A stretch of 64,000 nt of DNA from JAWKZG01 sp041396125 (GTDB lineage: Bacteria; Pseudomonadota; Gammaproteobacteria; Competibacterales; Competibacteraceae): NCBI GenBank assembly GCA_041396125.1, contig JAWKZG010000001.1, forward strand, positions 62,001 to 126,000, read 5' to 3'. The translations under genes were made by a program, and so were the position numbers. Each line of letters begins with the position of its first letter. The stretch's first letter is position 1. The notes beneath the pieces were generated by a model that did no database searches, had not been told where the DNA came from, and saw only the letters and a program-made list of their open reading frames with translations. Of the stretch, positions 47,449-56,564 are shown piece by piece.

Positions 47449-47515
47449 CGACGGACTCCTCTGTGTTTGGAAAAGCGTCCGAGGCTTATGAAAAACCTTA
47501 TGCCCTGTCTTCACC

Positions 47516-47529
47516 TTGATTTATGTCAA
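47516..47529 (-). promoter_or_regulatory. FNR/DNR-type box upstream of nirS
   Basis: TTGAT-TTAT-GTCAA matches the FNR/DNR consensus TTGAT-N4-ATCAA with one change. Its centre lies about 74 bases before the nirS start; at the usual -41.5 position, transcription would begin near 47481, with CATAAG (minus strand 47490-47485) as a -10 element. It predicts induction in low oxygen or by nitric oxide. Confidence 0.75.
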
Positions 47530-47624
47530 TTCAACTGATTACAGGCCGATAGCGAAAAAAGTGACGCTGGCAGCGTTTACTGTAAAATGCCGGTTATCGC
47601 TTCAGCGCCACCTGGATTGTGATA

Positions 47625-48437
47625 ATGCCAACAACCTGGCAACAGGCTGCTCACACCTTGAGCGCCAGTACCTTGCAGGAGCTCATTGATAGCCGTCTGG
47701 CTGCTGTGCATATACGCCAGTTCGCCACGACTGCTGAATGCCAGCGCCTGTGCCAGGCACTGCGTCATGCGGCTATCGACAGGCGCGCTGCCACTACCTC
47801 GCCGATGACTCTGATCGGCAGTAATTTCTCCAATTGTCGCGGCCCCAGCAAAGACGATTATTTCGCCACCGTGGAACCCGCCTACCGTGATTTACAAATG
47901 CTCACCGAAGCCGCTGGATTCGATCCTCTGCAACGCCTGCTGGCGCGGCTGAGTGCAGTCTGGCCAGCGGCGGTTGGGATTGCTGCCGAACCCGGTTACG
48001 GCCGCTATTTCGCCGGCGGTATCAAAACCCGTGTGCAGGGCAGCCCGCTGCATTTCGATTATGTACCGCGGTTCACCACGGCCTACCGGATCGGCCAGAT
48101 CAATGCGCAATTATCCTGGAATCTTTATCTGGAGATGCCGCAGAATACGGGGTCGACCACTATTTATGATGCCCCTATAAACGCTGATTCTTTAATGACC
48201 TACGGGCTGAATACTGACCCGAAGGACAGCGCTGTCTGGGACAACCGGCTGACACCTGAGCAGGTCGACGGTGCCGCCGCGTATACGTTTCGACCCGAGG
48301 TGGGTGAACTGGTATTGTTTAATACCTGCAACCCGCATACGGTCAGTGTCGATCAGCTAACCCCCGGTGAATGGCGGGCGCAGGCCGGGTCGTTTATCGG
48401 TCGGCTGGCTGACGACAGTCTGGTGTTGTGGTCATGA
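47625..48437 (+). CDS. 2OG-Fe(II) oxygenase-like protein
   Basis: 270 residues with a plausible jelly-roll metal site: SPLHFDYVPRF (His and Asp, HxD) about residue 146, and NPHTVSVD (second His) near residue 240, with GEWRAQAGSFIG for the co-substrate Arg. The GELVLFNTCNPHTV segment is typical of 2-oxoglutarate or related non-heme iron oxygenases. The substrate is unknown. It runs divergently from nirS, sharing the FNR-box region, so it may respond to oxygen too. ATG at 47625 chosen over GTG at 47619. Confidence 0.7.
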   Translation: MPTTWQQAAHTLSASTLQELIDSRLAAVHIRQFATTAECQRLCQALRHAAIDRRAATTSPMTLIGSNFSNCRGPSKDDYFATVEPAYRDLQMLTEAAGFDPLQRLLARLSAVWPAAVGIAAEPGYGRYFAGGIKTRVQGSPLHFDYVPRFTTAYRIGQINAQLSWNLYLEMPQNTGSTTIYDAPINADSLMTYGLNTDPKDSAVWDNRLTPEQVDGAAAYTFRPEVGELVLFNTCNPHTVSVDQLTPGEWRAQAGSFIGRLADDSLVLWS

Positions 48438-48506
48438 GGTAACGATTGAGTCAGATTAGCAGTACCCAAAAACCATAATTTATTTTTTCAGTGAGGAGGA
48501 GAGACA

Positions 48507-50028
48507 ATGAGCATAAAACCCCTGTGGCAATCCGTGCTGCTGGCATCGGCTTTAAGCACCGCCTTGAGTGCGGGTTCGGCGTTTGCAGCCGAGGCAGGCA
48601 GTATCACGATTGTGCTGTCGGAAGAGCCGGACATTATTGATCCCTGCGAAGCCAGTCGCTCCAATGTCGGGCGCGTCGTCAAGCAGAATATCGCCGAAAC
48701 CCTGACCGAGATTGACCCGATCGACGGCAGTATTACGCCGCGACTGGCTACAGCATGGGAACAGATCGATGCCACCACCTGGCGCTTTACACTGCGTGAG
48801 GGCGTTACGTTTCATGATGGCGAACCTTTCAATGCCGAGACAGCAGCCTATTCCATCAAGCGCACGCTGAATCCAAAAATAGACTGCGAGATCCGCATCA
48901 AGTTTTTCGGCGGCATGCAGGTTACGACCAAGGTCGTCGATGACTATACCCTGGACGTTGTGACCGATCAGCCGGCACCGATTCTGCCAACCATGATGGG
49001 TACCATGACCATCGTCTCCCCCAACACCCCGATGGACGAACGCACACGCGAGCCGGTCGGCACCGGACCGTATAAATTCACCGCCTGGAATGTCGGCGAG
49101 AATATCATTCTGGATCGTGCCGACAGCTATTGGGGTGAACAGCCGCAAGTCGAGCAGGCGGTTTATGTCTGGCGTACCGAATCTGCGGTACGTGCGGCCA
49201 TGGTGAAAACCGGCGAAGCGGATATCGCACCGAATATCGCGGTGCAGGATGCCACCGATGAGGCACTGGATTTCAGCTATCCCAATTCGGAAACTTCGCG
49301 GCTGCGTATTGATACCACACGTCCGCCGCTGGATGATCGCCGGGTGCGCGAAGCACTCAATCTGGCCATCGACCGCGATGCGCTGCGAGGCAGTATTTTC
49401 AGCAAAGATGTCATCCCCGCCACTCAGCTGGTGGTGCCGAGCATCAATGGCCACAACCCGGATCTGAAAGTCTGGCCTTACGATCCGGCAAAAGCACAGC
49501 AGTTGCTGGCGGCAGCTAAGGCTGACGGAGTGCCGGTGGATGCACCGATACAGCTGATCGGGCGGATCAATATCTATCCCAATGCCACTGAAGCGGCGGA
49601 AGCGGTTATGGCCATGTATCAGGCAGTCGGGCTGAACGTTAACCTGAAAATGCTGGAAGTTGCCGAATGGGTCGATCTGCTTACCAAACCGTTTGCTGAG
49701 GATCGTCCGCCGACCCTACAGCAAAGCCAGCATGATAATAATAATGGCGATGCGGTGTTCACGGTGTACAACAAATACCACTCTGAGGGCGGCCAGTCGA
49801 TGGTCAGTGATGCCAGACTGGACGAGGTCATTGTCAAAGCCGGTCAGGCCAGTGGTGAAGAGCGCAGGAAACTGTTTCAGGAAGCGTTCCGTATCATGAA
49901 CGACGAGATCATTGCCGATGTGCCGATGTTTCATATGGTGGGCTATTCACGCATCAGTCCGCGTCTGAACTTCACCCCTCCTCTCCACCAATAGCGGATT
50001 GCAACTGTCGCAGGTGACGTTCAAATAG
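48507..50028 (+). CDS. Peptide-type ABC substrate-binding protein, frameshifted near its end
   Basis: Family 5 periplasmic binding protein with GAGGAGGAG ribosome site and signal peptide (ALSTALSAGSAFAAE). Conserved landmarks: ITIVLSEEPDIIDPCEASR, TWRFTLREGVTFHDGE in the first half, and DDRRVREALNLAIDRDALR. The direct frame stops at 49994 after FTPPLHQ, but one base over the sequence continues TNSGLQLSQVTFK to a TAG at 50028, which is the usual way these proteins end. One surplus C near 49984-49986 explains this. It heads the Opp-like operon. Confidence 0.88.
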
Positions 50029-50092
50029 TTGCCACGGTCAATCTCCCCTTTTTGCCGGTGTTATTGGCATAGGCAAGAAGGGGGGAGACCTG

Positions 50093-51018
50093 CTGACTCG
50101 CCACTATGGCTGCCCTTTAAGTCGTCGCATACTGCCTGATCTGGTCGCGCTGGCCGGGTTGATCGTGCTGGTTTTTTTCCTGGCCCGGCTGACCGGTGAT
50201 CCGACCAATCTCTATCTACCGCTGGATGCCTCACAAGAGGCGCGGCAGGAATTCACCGAAAAACACGGTTTCAATGATCCGCTGCTGGAACAGTTCGGGC
50301 GTTTCCTGGGCGGTCTGGCCCAATTCGATCTGGGACATTCCATCCGCAAAGACCGCTCGGCGCTGGAGGTGGTACTAGAGGCTTTTCCCACCACCTTGCG
50401 ACTGGCTGCTGTGGCCATGACACTGGCGGCTGGCGATCATTATTGGTGCGCTGGCGGCCTACCGGCCCGGCCGGACTGTTCGACCGGCTGAGTACGCTGA
50501 CCTCGCTGGCCGGTGCCAGTGCGCCGGATTTCTGGATTGCCATTGTTGCGATTTTGCTGTTTGCGGTGACGCTCGGCTGGTTGCCGACTTCGGGTACCGG
50601 TGATATCGGGCACTGGGTGATGCCGGTCGGAGTGCTGCTGATCCGCCCGTTCGGTCTGCTGACACAGGTGGTACGCGGCGCGATGATCACTGCGCTGTCG
50701 TCACCGTATGTAAAAACCGCCCGTGCCAAAGGTGTACGCGAACGGGCGGTTATTTTCGTACACGCCTTGCGCAATGCCATGCTACCGATTATTACTGTGG
50801 CGGGCGATCTGACTGCCAGCCTGATCAACGGTGCAGTTATCGTGGAAACCGTCTTCGGCTGGCCGGGCGTCGGCAAGCTGATGATTGATGCGGTGATTCA
50901 GCGCGATTTCGCCATTATCCAGGCGGCTGTGCTGGTGACCGCAGTCGCCATTTTCATACTCAATATCGTGATTGATCTGCTGTACGGTCTGCTTGATCCA
51001 CGGGTTCGTCATACCTGA
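50093..51018 (+). CDS. ABC transporter permease (DppB/OppB-like) with two frameshifts and uncertain start
   Basis: Inner-membrane permease. The frame from about 50093 encodes RRILPDLVALAGLIVLVFFLARLTGDPT and runs to LRLAAVAMTLA; the family-like sequence then continues in the next frame (LAIIIGALAAYRPG) and, after about 45 bases, in a third frame (GLFDRLSTLTSLAGAS... to the stop at 51018). Surplus bases near 50428-50429 (GG) and 50470-50475 (CC) would account for both. No ATG precedes the N-terminal frame; GGGGGAG at 50081 and CTG at 50093 fit a non-standard start or another error. The EAA loop (SSPYVKTARAKGVRERAV) is present. Confidence 0.8.
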
Positions 51019-51932
51019 TGAGTGACATTCCTCTGAGCGCTACCCGCGAACATTCGCAACCCCGTCTGCTAAGTCTGCTCTGGCAGGATAAATTTGCCTT
51101 TGTGGCGGCACTGTTTCTACTGCTGCTGACATGCTGTGCGCTGTTCGGGCCTTGGCTGCTGGGCGATGCCGCAGTCGCCATGAATCTGCGTCTGCGCAAT
51201 TCACCGCCCTTGGTCTTGCCGCCGGTTGAGCAGGGCTGGCTGTATGTACTCGGTGGCGACGCCCTGGGGCGGCCTATTCTGGCGCGTATTGTTGTCGCCA
51301 GTCAGAACACGCTGGCTATTGCGGCGGCAGTGGTGCCACTGGCGCTGTTGCTGGGTGGCGCGCTGGGACTGCTGGCGGGTTATGCGGGTGGCTGGATCAG
51401 CGTGCTGATACTGCGTCTGGCCGATATTTTGATGAGTTTTCCCTCGCTGCTGCTGGCGGTGGTGGTGCTGTATGTGTTCGAGCCACGGGTTGCCAATCTG
51501 ATTCTGGTGCTGGCGCTGACCCGCATGCCGGTATACATCCGCACCACCCGTTCCGAGGTGCTGGAAATCCGCGAGCGGATCTTCGTCGATGCGGCGCGGG
51601 CGTTGGGGGCGGGTGGCCTGCGTATCGTGCACAAGCATATCGCGCCACTGGTGTTTAGCACATTGATCACCATCGCTACACTGGATTTTGCTTTTGTCAT
51701 GCTGGCGGAATCCGCGCTTAGTTTTCTCGGTATCGGGATTCAGCCGCCCGAGATTACCTGGGGGCTGATGGTCGCGCAGGGCCGCAATTATCTGAACACG
51801 GCCTGGTGGCTGGCCTTTTTCCCGGGTTTGATGATCATGCTGACCACGCTGTCTCTGAATCTGTTATCCAGCTGGTTGCGGATTGTCACCGATCCAGCGC
51901 AGCGCTGGCGACTGGAGTCTGACCATGACTGA
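51018..51932 (+). CDS. ABC transporter permease (DppC/OppC-like)
   Basis: 304-residue inner-membrane permease. N-terminal cytoplasmic segment and helix (FAFVAALFLLLLTCCALFGPWLLG), then a periplasmic stretch with the LGGDALGRPILARIVVASQ segment, further helices, and the EAA loop VLEIRERIFVDAARALGAGGLRIVHKH that docks to the ATPases. Start overlaps the stop of the upstream permease by one base (TGATG). Intact. Confidence 0.93.
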   Translation: MSDIPLSATREHSQPRLLSLLWQDKFAFVAALFLLLLTCCALFGPWLLGDAAVAMNLRLRNSPPLVLPPVEQGWLYVLGGDALGRPILARIVVASQNTLAIAAAVVPLALLLGGALGLLAGYAGGWISVLILRLADILMSFPSLLLAVVVLYVFEPRVANLILVLALTRMPVYIRTTRSEVLEIRERIFVDAARALGAGGLRIVHKHIAPLVFSTLITIATLDFAFVMLAESALSFLGIGIQPPEITWGLMVAQGRNYLNTAWWLAFFPGLMIMLTTLSLNLLSSWLRIVTDPAQRWRLESDHD

Positions 51933-52914
51933 AGCGCTGCTGGAGGTACAGGATTTATACGTTGAATTTCGCAGCGGCGGTGGCACAGTGCGTGCGGTTA
52001 ACGGGGTCAGCTTCAGTCTGGCACGGGGCGAAACCCTGGCCGTGCTGGGTGAGAGTGGTTCCGGCAAAAGCGTGACCGCTGCCGCCATTATGGACATCAT
52101 CGACAGTCCGCCCGGTTTTATCCGTGGCGGTCGTATTTTGTACGCAGGGCGCGATTTGCTGACCCTGCCGCGCCGCGCGCGTCGGCGCATTAACGGGGTA
52201 GACATCGGCATGGTGTTCCAGGATGCGCTGATTGCACTCAATCCGGTGTATTCGGTCGGTTGGCAGATCAGCGAGGTACTGCGAGCCCATCAGCGGGCAT
52301 CGCGCCGGATGGCCCGCGCAGCGGCAATCCATTTGCTGGAACGGGTCGGTATTGCGGCAGCAGCGAACCGGGTGGACGATTACCCGCATCAATTTTCCGG
52401 CGGTCAGCGGCAGCGGGTAATGATCGCCATGGCGCTGGCGCTGAAACCGGCCATTCTGATTGCCGATGAACCGACCACCGCGCTGGACGTGACCGTGCAG
52501 GCGCAGATCATGGATCTGCTGAGCGAATTACAGAATGAAACTGCCATGGGGCTGTTGCTGATCACGCATGATCTCGGTGTTGTCGCCGATGCCGCCGACC
52601 GGGTCGCGGTCATGTACGCAGGGCGAGTGGTTGAAGCCGCGCCGGTGCGGCAGATTTTTCAGCACCCGGCACATCCGTACACCCTGGGCTTATTGCACTC
52701 CCTGCCGCGCAGTGATCGTAAGGGCGATAAACTGAATCCGATCCGGGGTGCGCCGCCGGATCTGGCCCGTATCCCGCCCGGCTGTCCTTTCCATCCGCGC
52801 TGTGATTTTGCGCTGGAGCGCTGTCGCAGCGAGCTGCCTGTGCTGCGTGACAGCGGTCCCGAGCACCGTGTGGCCTGCCACCGCAGCGAGGAGATCCTGC
52901 ATGTCAGTCGCTGA
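51925..52914 (+). CDS. ABC transporter ATPase (DppD/OppD-like)
   Basis: 329 residues. Walker A GESGSGKSVT, Q-loop and D-type NPVYSVGWQ segment, signature FSGGQRQR, Walker B ILIADEPTTALD, and the C-terminal oligopeptide-specific domain with a four-cysteine-like region (CPFHPRCDFALERC), which binds Fe-S or Zn in some members. Start overlaps the upstream permease by 8 bases. Confidence 0.94.
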   Translation: MTEALLEVQDLYVEFRSGGGTVRAVNGVSFSLARGETLAVLGESGSGKSVTAAAIMDIIDSPPGFIRGGRILYAGRDLLTLPRRARRRINGVDIGMVFQDALIALNPVYSVGWQISEVLRAHQRASRRMARAAAIHLLERVGIAAAANRVDDYPHQFSGGQRQRVMIAMALALKPAILIADEPTTALDVTVQAQIMDLLSELQNETAMGLLLITHDLGVVADAADRVAVMYAGRVVEAAPVRQIFQHPAHPYTLGLLHSLPRSDRKGDKLNPIRGAPPDLARIPPGCPFHPRCDFALERCRSELPVLRDSGPEHRVACHRSEEILHVSR

Positions 52915-53893
52915 AACGCCTCTGCTGGACGTGCGTGAGCTGGTCAAACATTACCCGGTCAGTAGCGGGCTGTTACGCAAACGCAAGACGGGTGCGGTAC
53001 GCGCAGTCGATGGCGTCAGTTTTCAGCTCTGGCCCGGTGAAACACTAGGTTTGGTCGGAGAGTCCGGCTGTGGCAAATCAACCCTGGCGCGGACACTACT
53101 GCGGCTGGAAACAGCGACAGCCGGTGCAGCGCTTTATCGCGGGCAGAATATTTTCACTCTGCGCGGCGATCAGCTGCGGCGTTTTCGGCGTCAGGTGCAG
53201 GTGGTATTCCAGGACCCTTACGCCGCCCTGAATCCGCGCATGAGTGTGGCGGATATTATCGCCGAACCGTGGCAGATTCACCCCGATGTGCTGCCATCGA
53301 AACAACGTCAGCAGCGGGTGCGGGACTTGCTGGAACAGGTCGGACTGCAGCCCGATCACGCCCGTCGCTACCCGCACCAGTTTTCCGGTGGTCAGCGCCA
53401 GCGCATCGGCATTGCCCGCGCGTTGGCGCTGGAGCCGGAACTGATCGTGCTGGATGAACCGGTCTCGGCGCTGGATATGTCGATCCAGGCCCAGGTCATC
53501 AATCTGCTGGAAACGCTGCGCGAGCGGTTTGGCTTCAGTTATTTGTTCATCGCCCACGATCTGGCGGTCGTGCGGCATATCTCGCAGCGAGTGGTCGTGA
53601 TGTATCTGGGTACGGTTGTGGAGCAGGGCGCAACCGATCTTATTTTTGAACAGCCCGCCCATCCGTATACTAAAGCACTGCTGGCTGCCAGCCCTTTGCC
53701 TGACCCGGATGCACAGGCCGCCCGCGAGCATATCCGGCTGCAGGGCGAGTTGCCGGACCCCAGTAATCCACCCTCCGGCTGCCGTTTTCGCAGTCGCTGC
53801 TGGAAAGCACAGGCGCGTTGTGCTGAAGCTGCGCCGCCTTTGTTAGAGCACGACGGCAGAGCAGTCGCCTGTTATTTTCCGGAAACAGCCTGA
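52901..53893 (+). CDS. ABC transporter ATPase (DppF/OppF-like)
   Basis: 330 residues from the ATG at 52901, which lies inside the OppD 3' end (14-base overlap). Walker A GESGCGKSTLART, VQVVFQDPYAALNPRM, signature FSGGQRQRIGIARALA, Walker B IVLDEPVSALDMS, and a C-terminal CRFRSRCWKAQARC motif. With the preceding genes it completes a peptide importer. Confidence 0.94.
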   Translation: MSVAETPLLDVRELVKHYPVSSGLLRKRKTGAVRAVDGVSFQLWPGETLGLVGESGCGKSTLARTLLRLETATAGAALYRGQNIFTLRGDQLRRFRRQVQVVFQDPYAALNPRMSVADIIAEPWQIHPDVLPSKQRQQRVRDLLEQVGLQPDHARRYPHQFSGGQRQRIGIARALALEPELIVLDEPVSALDMSIQAQVINLLETLRERFGFSYLFIAHDLAVVRHISQRVVVMYLGTVVEQGATDLIFEQPAHPYTKALLAASPLPDPDAQAAREHIRLQGELPDPSNPPSGCRFRSRCWKAQARCAEAAPPLLEHDGRAVACYFPETA

Positions 53894-53900
53894 AACCCCC

Positions 53901-54512
53901 ATGCTCAGCGTGGCAAATCTGCGCCGCTCAGGCCCGCCCGGCCCGTCGCTGACGGCACCCGCATTCAGTGTCGCAGCAGGTGAATGCGTGGCCGTGACAG
54001 GGCCGTCGGGGGCCGGTAAAAGTCTTCTGTTGCGGGCGATTGCCGATCTGGACCCGAATCAGGGTGAAGTGCAGGCAGGCCCGTTGCTCCGTTCGCAAAC
54101 GCCGGCACCGCAGTGGCGGCAGGCGGTGATGTATCTGGCAGCAGAATCAGGCTGGTGGGCTGAAACCGTAGCGGAACATTTTCCCGACCCCGTAGCGGCC
54201 CGCACCCAACTTGCTGCGTTACGCCTGGCAGCGGATTGCCTGGACTGGCCGATCAGCCGTTTGTCCAGTGGTGAGCGTCAGCGTCTGGCGCTGTTGCGGG
54301 TGTTGCTGCGGCAACCGCAGGTCTTGCTGCTGGACGAACCGACCGCCGCGCTGGACCCGGCAGCCGTCACGGCCGTTGAGCAATTGTTGCGTGCTGAACT
54401 GGCGCGTGGTGTCGCCATTGTGCTGGTCAGTCATGATGACCGGCAGGTTGACCGACTGGCGCAGCGTCAACTGCTGGTCGAGGCGGGCGTGGTGCGCGAA
54501 TTCGGCACATGA
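53901..54512 (+). CDS. fetA: ABC ATPase FetA (YbbL-like), iron export
   Basis: 203-residue ATPase with Walker A GPSGAGKSLLLRAI, signature LSSGERQRLALL and Walker B VLLLDEPTAALDP. The short length and its coupling (4-base overlap, ATGA) to the FetB-like permease identify the FetAB exporter, which relieves iron overload and oxidative stress in Escherichia coli. It starts 7 bases after the OppF-like stop, so it is likely on the same transcript as the peptide importer. Confidence 0.85.
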   Translation: MLSVANLRRSGPPGPSLTAPAFSVAAGECVAVTGPSGAGKSLLLRAIADLDPNQGEVQAGPLLRSQTPAPQWRQAVMYLAAESGWWAETVAEHFPDPVAARTQLAALRLAADCLDWPISRLSSGERQRLALLRVLLRQPQVLLLDEPTAALDPAAVTAVEQLLRAELARGVAIVLVSHDDRQVDRLAQRQLLVEAGVVREFGT

Positions 54513-55309
54513 CACCGCCCGATTTATCCTTTTGGACGCTGTCGCTGGCCGCGTTGCTGGTGCTGGCCAATGCGGGACTGTCGTTGCTGCTGCAATTGGG
54601 CATCGCCCGCCAGCTGCTGATTGCTGCCGCCCGCATGTGTGTTCAACTGGCGCTGATCGGACTGGTGCTGACGCAATTATTTGCCCGCGTCAGTCTGGGC
54701 TGGACTGCTCTGGCTGCGCTGGTCATGCTGGCGGTAGCGGGTTATGAGGTCCGCTCGCGGCAGGAACGCCGGTTGCGCGGCTGGTGGTCTTACGGTCTGG
54801 GTTCCAGCACCATGTTACTGGCGACGGTACTGGTGACGCTGCTGGCGCTGACCGTATTACTGCAACCTGATCCCTGGTATCACCCGCGCTATGCGCTGCC
54901 TTTGCTGGGTATGATTCTGGGTAATGCGATGACCGGTGTCAGTCTGGGTCTGAACGCACTGACCACCGGTGCGGTGCGCGAACGGCTGGCCATTGAGGCG
55001 CAACTGGCACTGGGCGCAACCCGCTGGCAGGCGTTATTACCGCTGACCCGACAAGCCCTGCGCACCGGCTTCATGCCGATTATCAATTCAATGGCCGCGA
55101 CCGGCCTGGTAGCCTTGCCCGGTATGATGACCGGGCAAATCCTGGCCGGTGCCGATCCGGCAGAAGCGGTTAAATATCAATTGCTGATTATGTTTCTGAT
55201 CGCCGGTGCGACCGGCAGCGGCGTGCTGCTGGTGGTGCTGGGTGGCATCTGGCGGCTGACCGACGAACGCCACCGGCTGCGGCTGGACCGGCTGCAGCGC
55301 AGCGAGTGA
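54509..55309 (+). CDS. fetB: FetB (YbbM-like) iron export permease
   Basis: 266 residues with about six or seven membrane helices and the conserved GMILGNAMTGVSLGLNAL and ALPGMMTGQILAGADPAEAVKYQ segments of the FetB/YbbM family (UPF0014). It pairs with the FetA-like ATPase to expel iron. Last gene of the ABC run; a decayed insertion sequence follows 28 bases later. Confidence 0.9.
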   Translation: MTPPDLSFWTLSLAALLVLANAGLSLLLQLGIARQLLIAAARMCVQLALIGLVLTQLFARVSLGWTALAALVMLAVAGYEVRSRQERRLRGWWSYGLGSSTMLLATVLVTLLALTVLLQPDPWYHPRYALPLLGMILGNAMTGVSLGLNALTTGAVRERLAIEAQLALGATRWQALLPLTRQALRTGFMPIINSMAATGLVALPGMMTGQILAGADPAEAVKYQLLIMFLIAGATGSGVLLVVLGGIWRLTDERHRLRLDRLQRSE

Positions 55310-55336
55310 ATACTGCATAAATTATTAAATTGTAAT

Positions 55337-56372
55337 GATTTTCGCTCTTGCCCAGTTTCAGGGTCTTAACAAACTAATGTCCGAATCAGCTCGGGCAATA
55401 CCTGCTTACCCCGCGCTCGGGCATTATGTACAAACTCAAAAAAGCTCAACTATAACGGCAGCTTGTCTTGTGAAATCCCACGATGCGGGCGCAGCCATGA
55501 GCGTAGCAACGACCCGCAGCCTTCCATCGTATTGACGTGAACCTCACCATGACCATCGCCATCCTCATCACGGGCGTATTCGCCTTGTGAATGATTGACC
55601 GTTTTATGCGCATAGCCCCAGTGCGTCAGTCGGTTATAGATGGTGTACTCATCGCTGTAGATCAAGCTGCCCGGCGCGACTACGGCTTCTATCACGGGCT
55701 TGATCGTGGTTTGTTTTACATCCGCTAGCAACCGCAGTACCACCTGACCACCGCGCTCAATGAGCCCCAAAATCGGCGGCTTGTCTTTGGCCTGGGTGCC
55801 ACGCCCACGGGCACCCTTTAAACGTCGCCGTCGCCCGCGACGACCGCTGGCACGTACCCGATCCGGCTGCCCCTTGTGACCAGCCACCACATACACCTCA
55901 TCGCTTTCCACCTCACCTCTTAGCTGGAGAGGGGTTTTTTTTCCTCAAGGCCCTGACGGAGCTGCTCGGTCATCTGCTGCACGCTCGATTCCGATAACCC
56001 TAGCTCCAGAGCGATCTGCCGATTCGATAGATTCAAACCCATCAAATACAACGCGATCATCCACACCTTCAACGGCTGATGATGGCCCGACAATACTGTA
56101 CCCGTTACATCATCAAAACGCTGACGACAAGCCTTGCATTCACAACGCTGGCGACCTCCCTGGCGCTCCGCTTTGCCGCGCTTAATCACCTGGTTTGATT
56201 GACAGTGGGGGCAATGGACCCCGTCAGACCAGCGCAGCTCGCGTATCATCTGATAACACTGCTCATCGCTGACTACATTTTGGATTGTGATCGACTCTGT
56301 TTTCATCCCTAAACTATACACAAACTTTGCCCCTAGCCCTCACGTCCTCAAAACTGGGTAAGAGCGAAAATC
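55337..56372. mobile_element. IS1595-type insertion sequence, degenerate
   Basis: About 1,036 bases bounded by inverted repeats that match over about 22 bases with one mismatch: GATTTTCGCTCTTGCCCAG at the left, its complement with A for G at the right. The transposase lies on the minus strand. I found no convincing 8-base target duplication next to either end (ATTGTAAT versus TAAAGTCC). It separates the ABC operon from the AT-richer accessory block. Confidence 0.85.
55370..56321 (-). pseudogene. IS1595-family transposase, frame break and in-frame amber stop
   Basis: N-terminal part (56321-55920): zinc-ribbon-like HCPHCQSNQV and CECKACRQRF, then a helix-turn-helix (SNRQIALELGLSESSVQQM). At an eight-A run the frame changes by -1 and continues ESDEVYVVAGHKGQP, with DDE-type catalytic residues (SDEVY, YSDEYTIY, VNTMEG). 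The run A AAA AAA C is a plausible programmed -1 slippery site. The second part then meets a TAG at 55450-55452 after ISQDKLPL, and the same frame continues LSFFEFVHNARARGKQ to a TAA at 55370. Active relatives have Tyr there, so this copy is probably dead. Confidence 0.85.
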
Positions 56373-56421
56373 TAAAGTCCAGTATATAGTGAGCAATGAA
56401 AATAAAATTAGATGACGTCAT

Positions 56422-56532
56422 CAGGGCAATTGCATGAAAATCTTTAACCCATTGAAAATTATCGTACTTGTGAATTCTGCTGATTTTTAAAAATATCTAT
56501 AAATCAGCTAGTTATGAGCCTCATGCAAAAAC
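56422..56532. repeat. MITE-like imperfect palindrome, copy 1
   Basis: About 111 bases starting CAGGGCAATTGCATGAAAA and ending GCCTCATGCAAAAAC, with TTGCATGA and TCATGCAA as inverted arms. Shares most of its sequence with the element at 62233-62347. It lies just before the TIR gene. Confidence 0.6.
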
Positions 56533-56564
56533 AACATGGTTGAAACTACCACCTTCAGTAAGCA

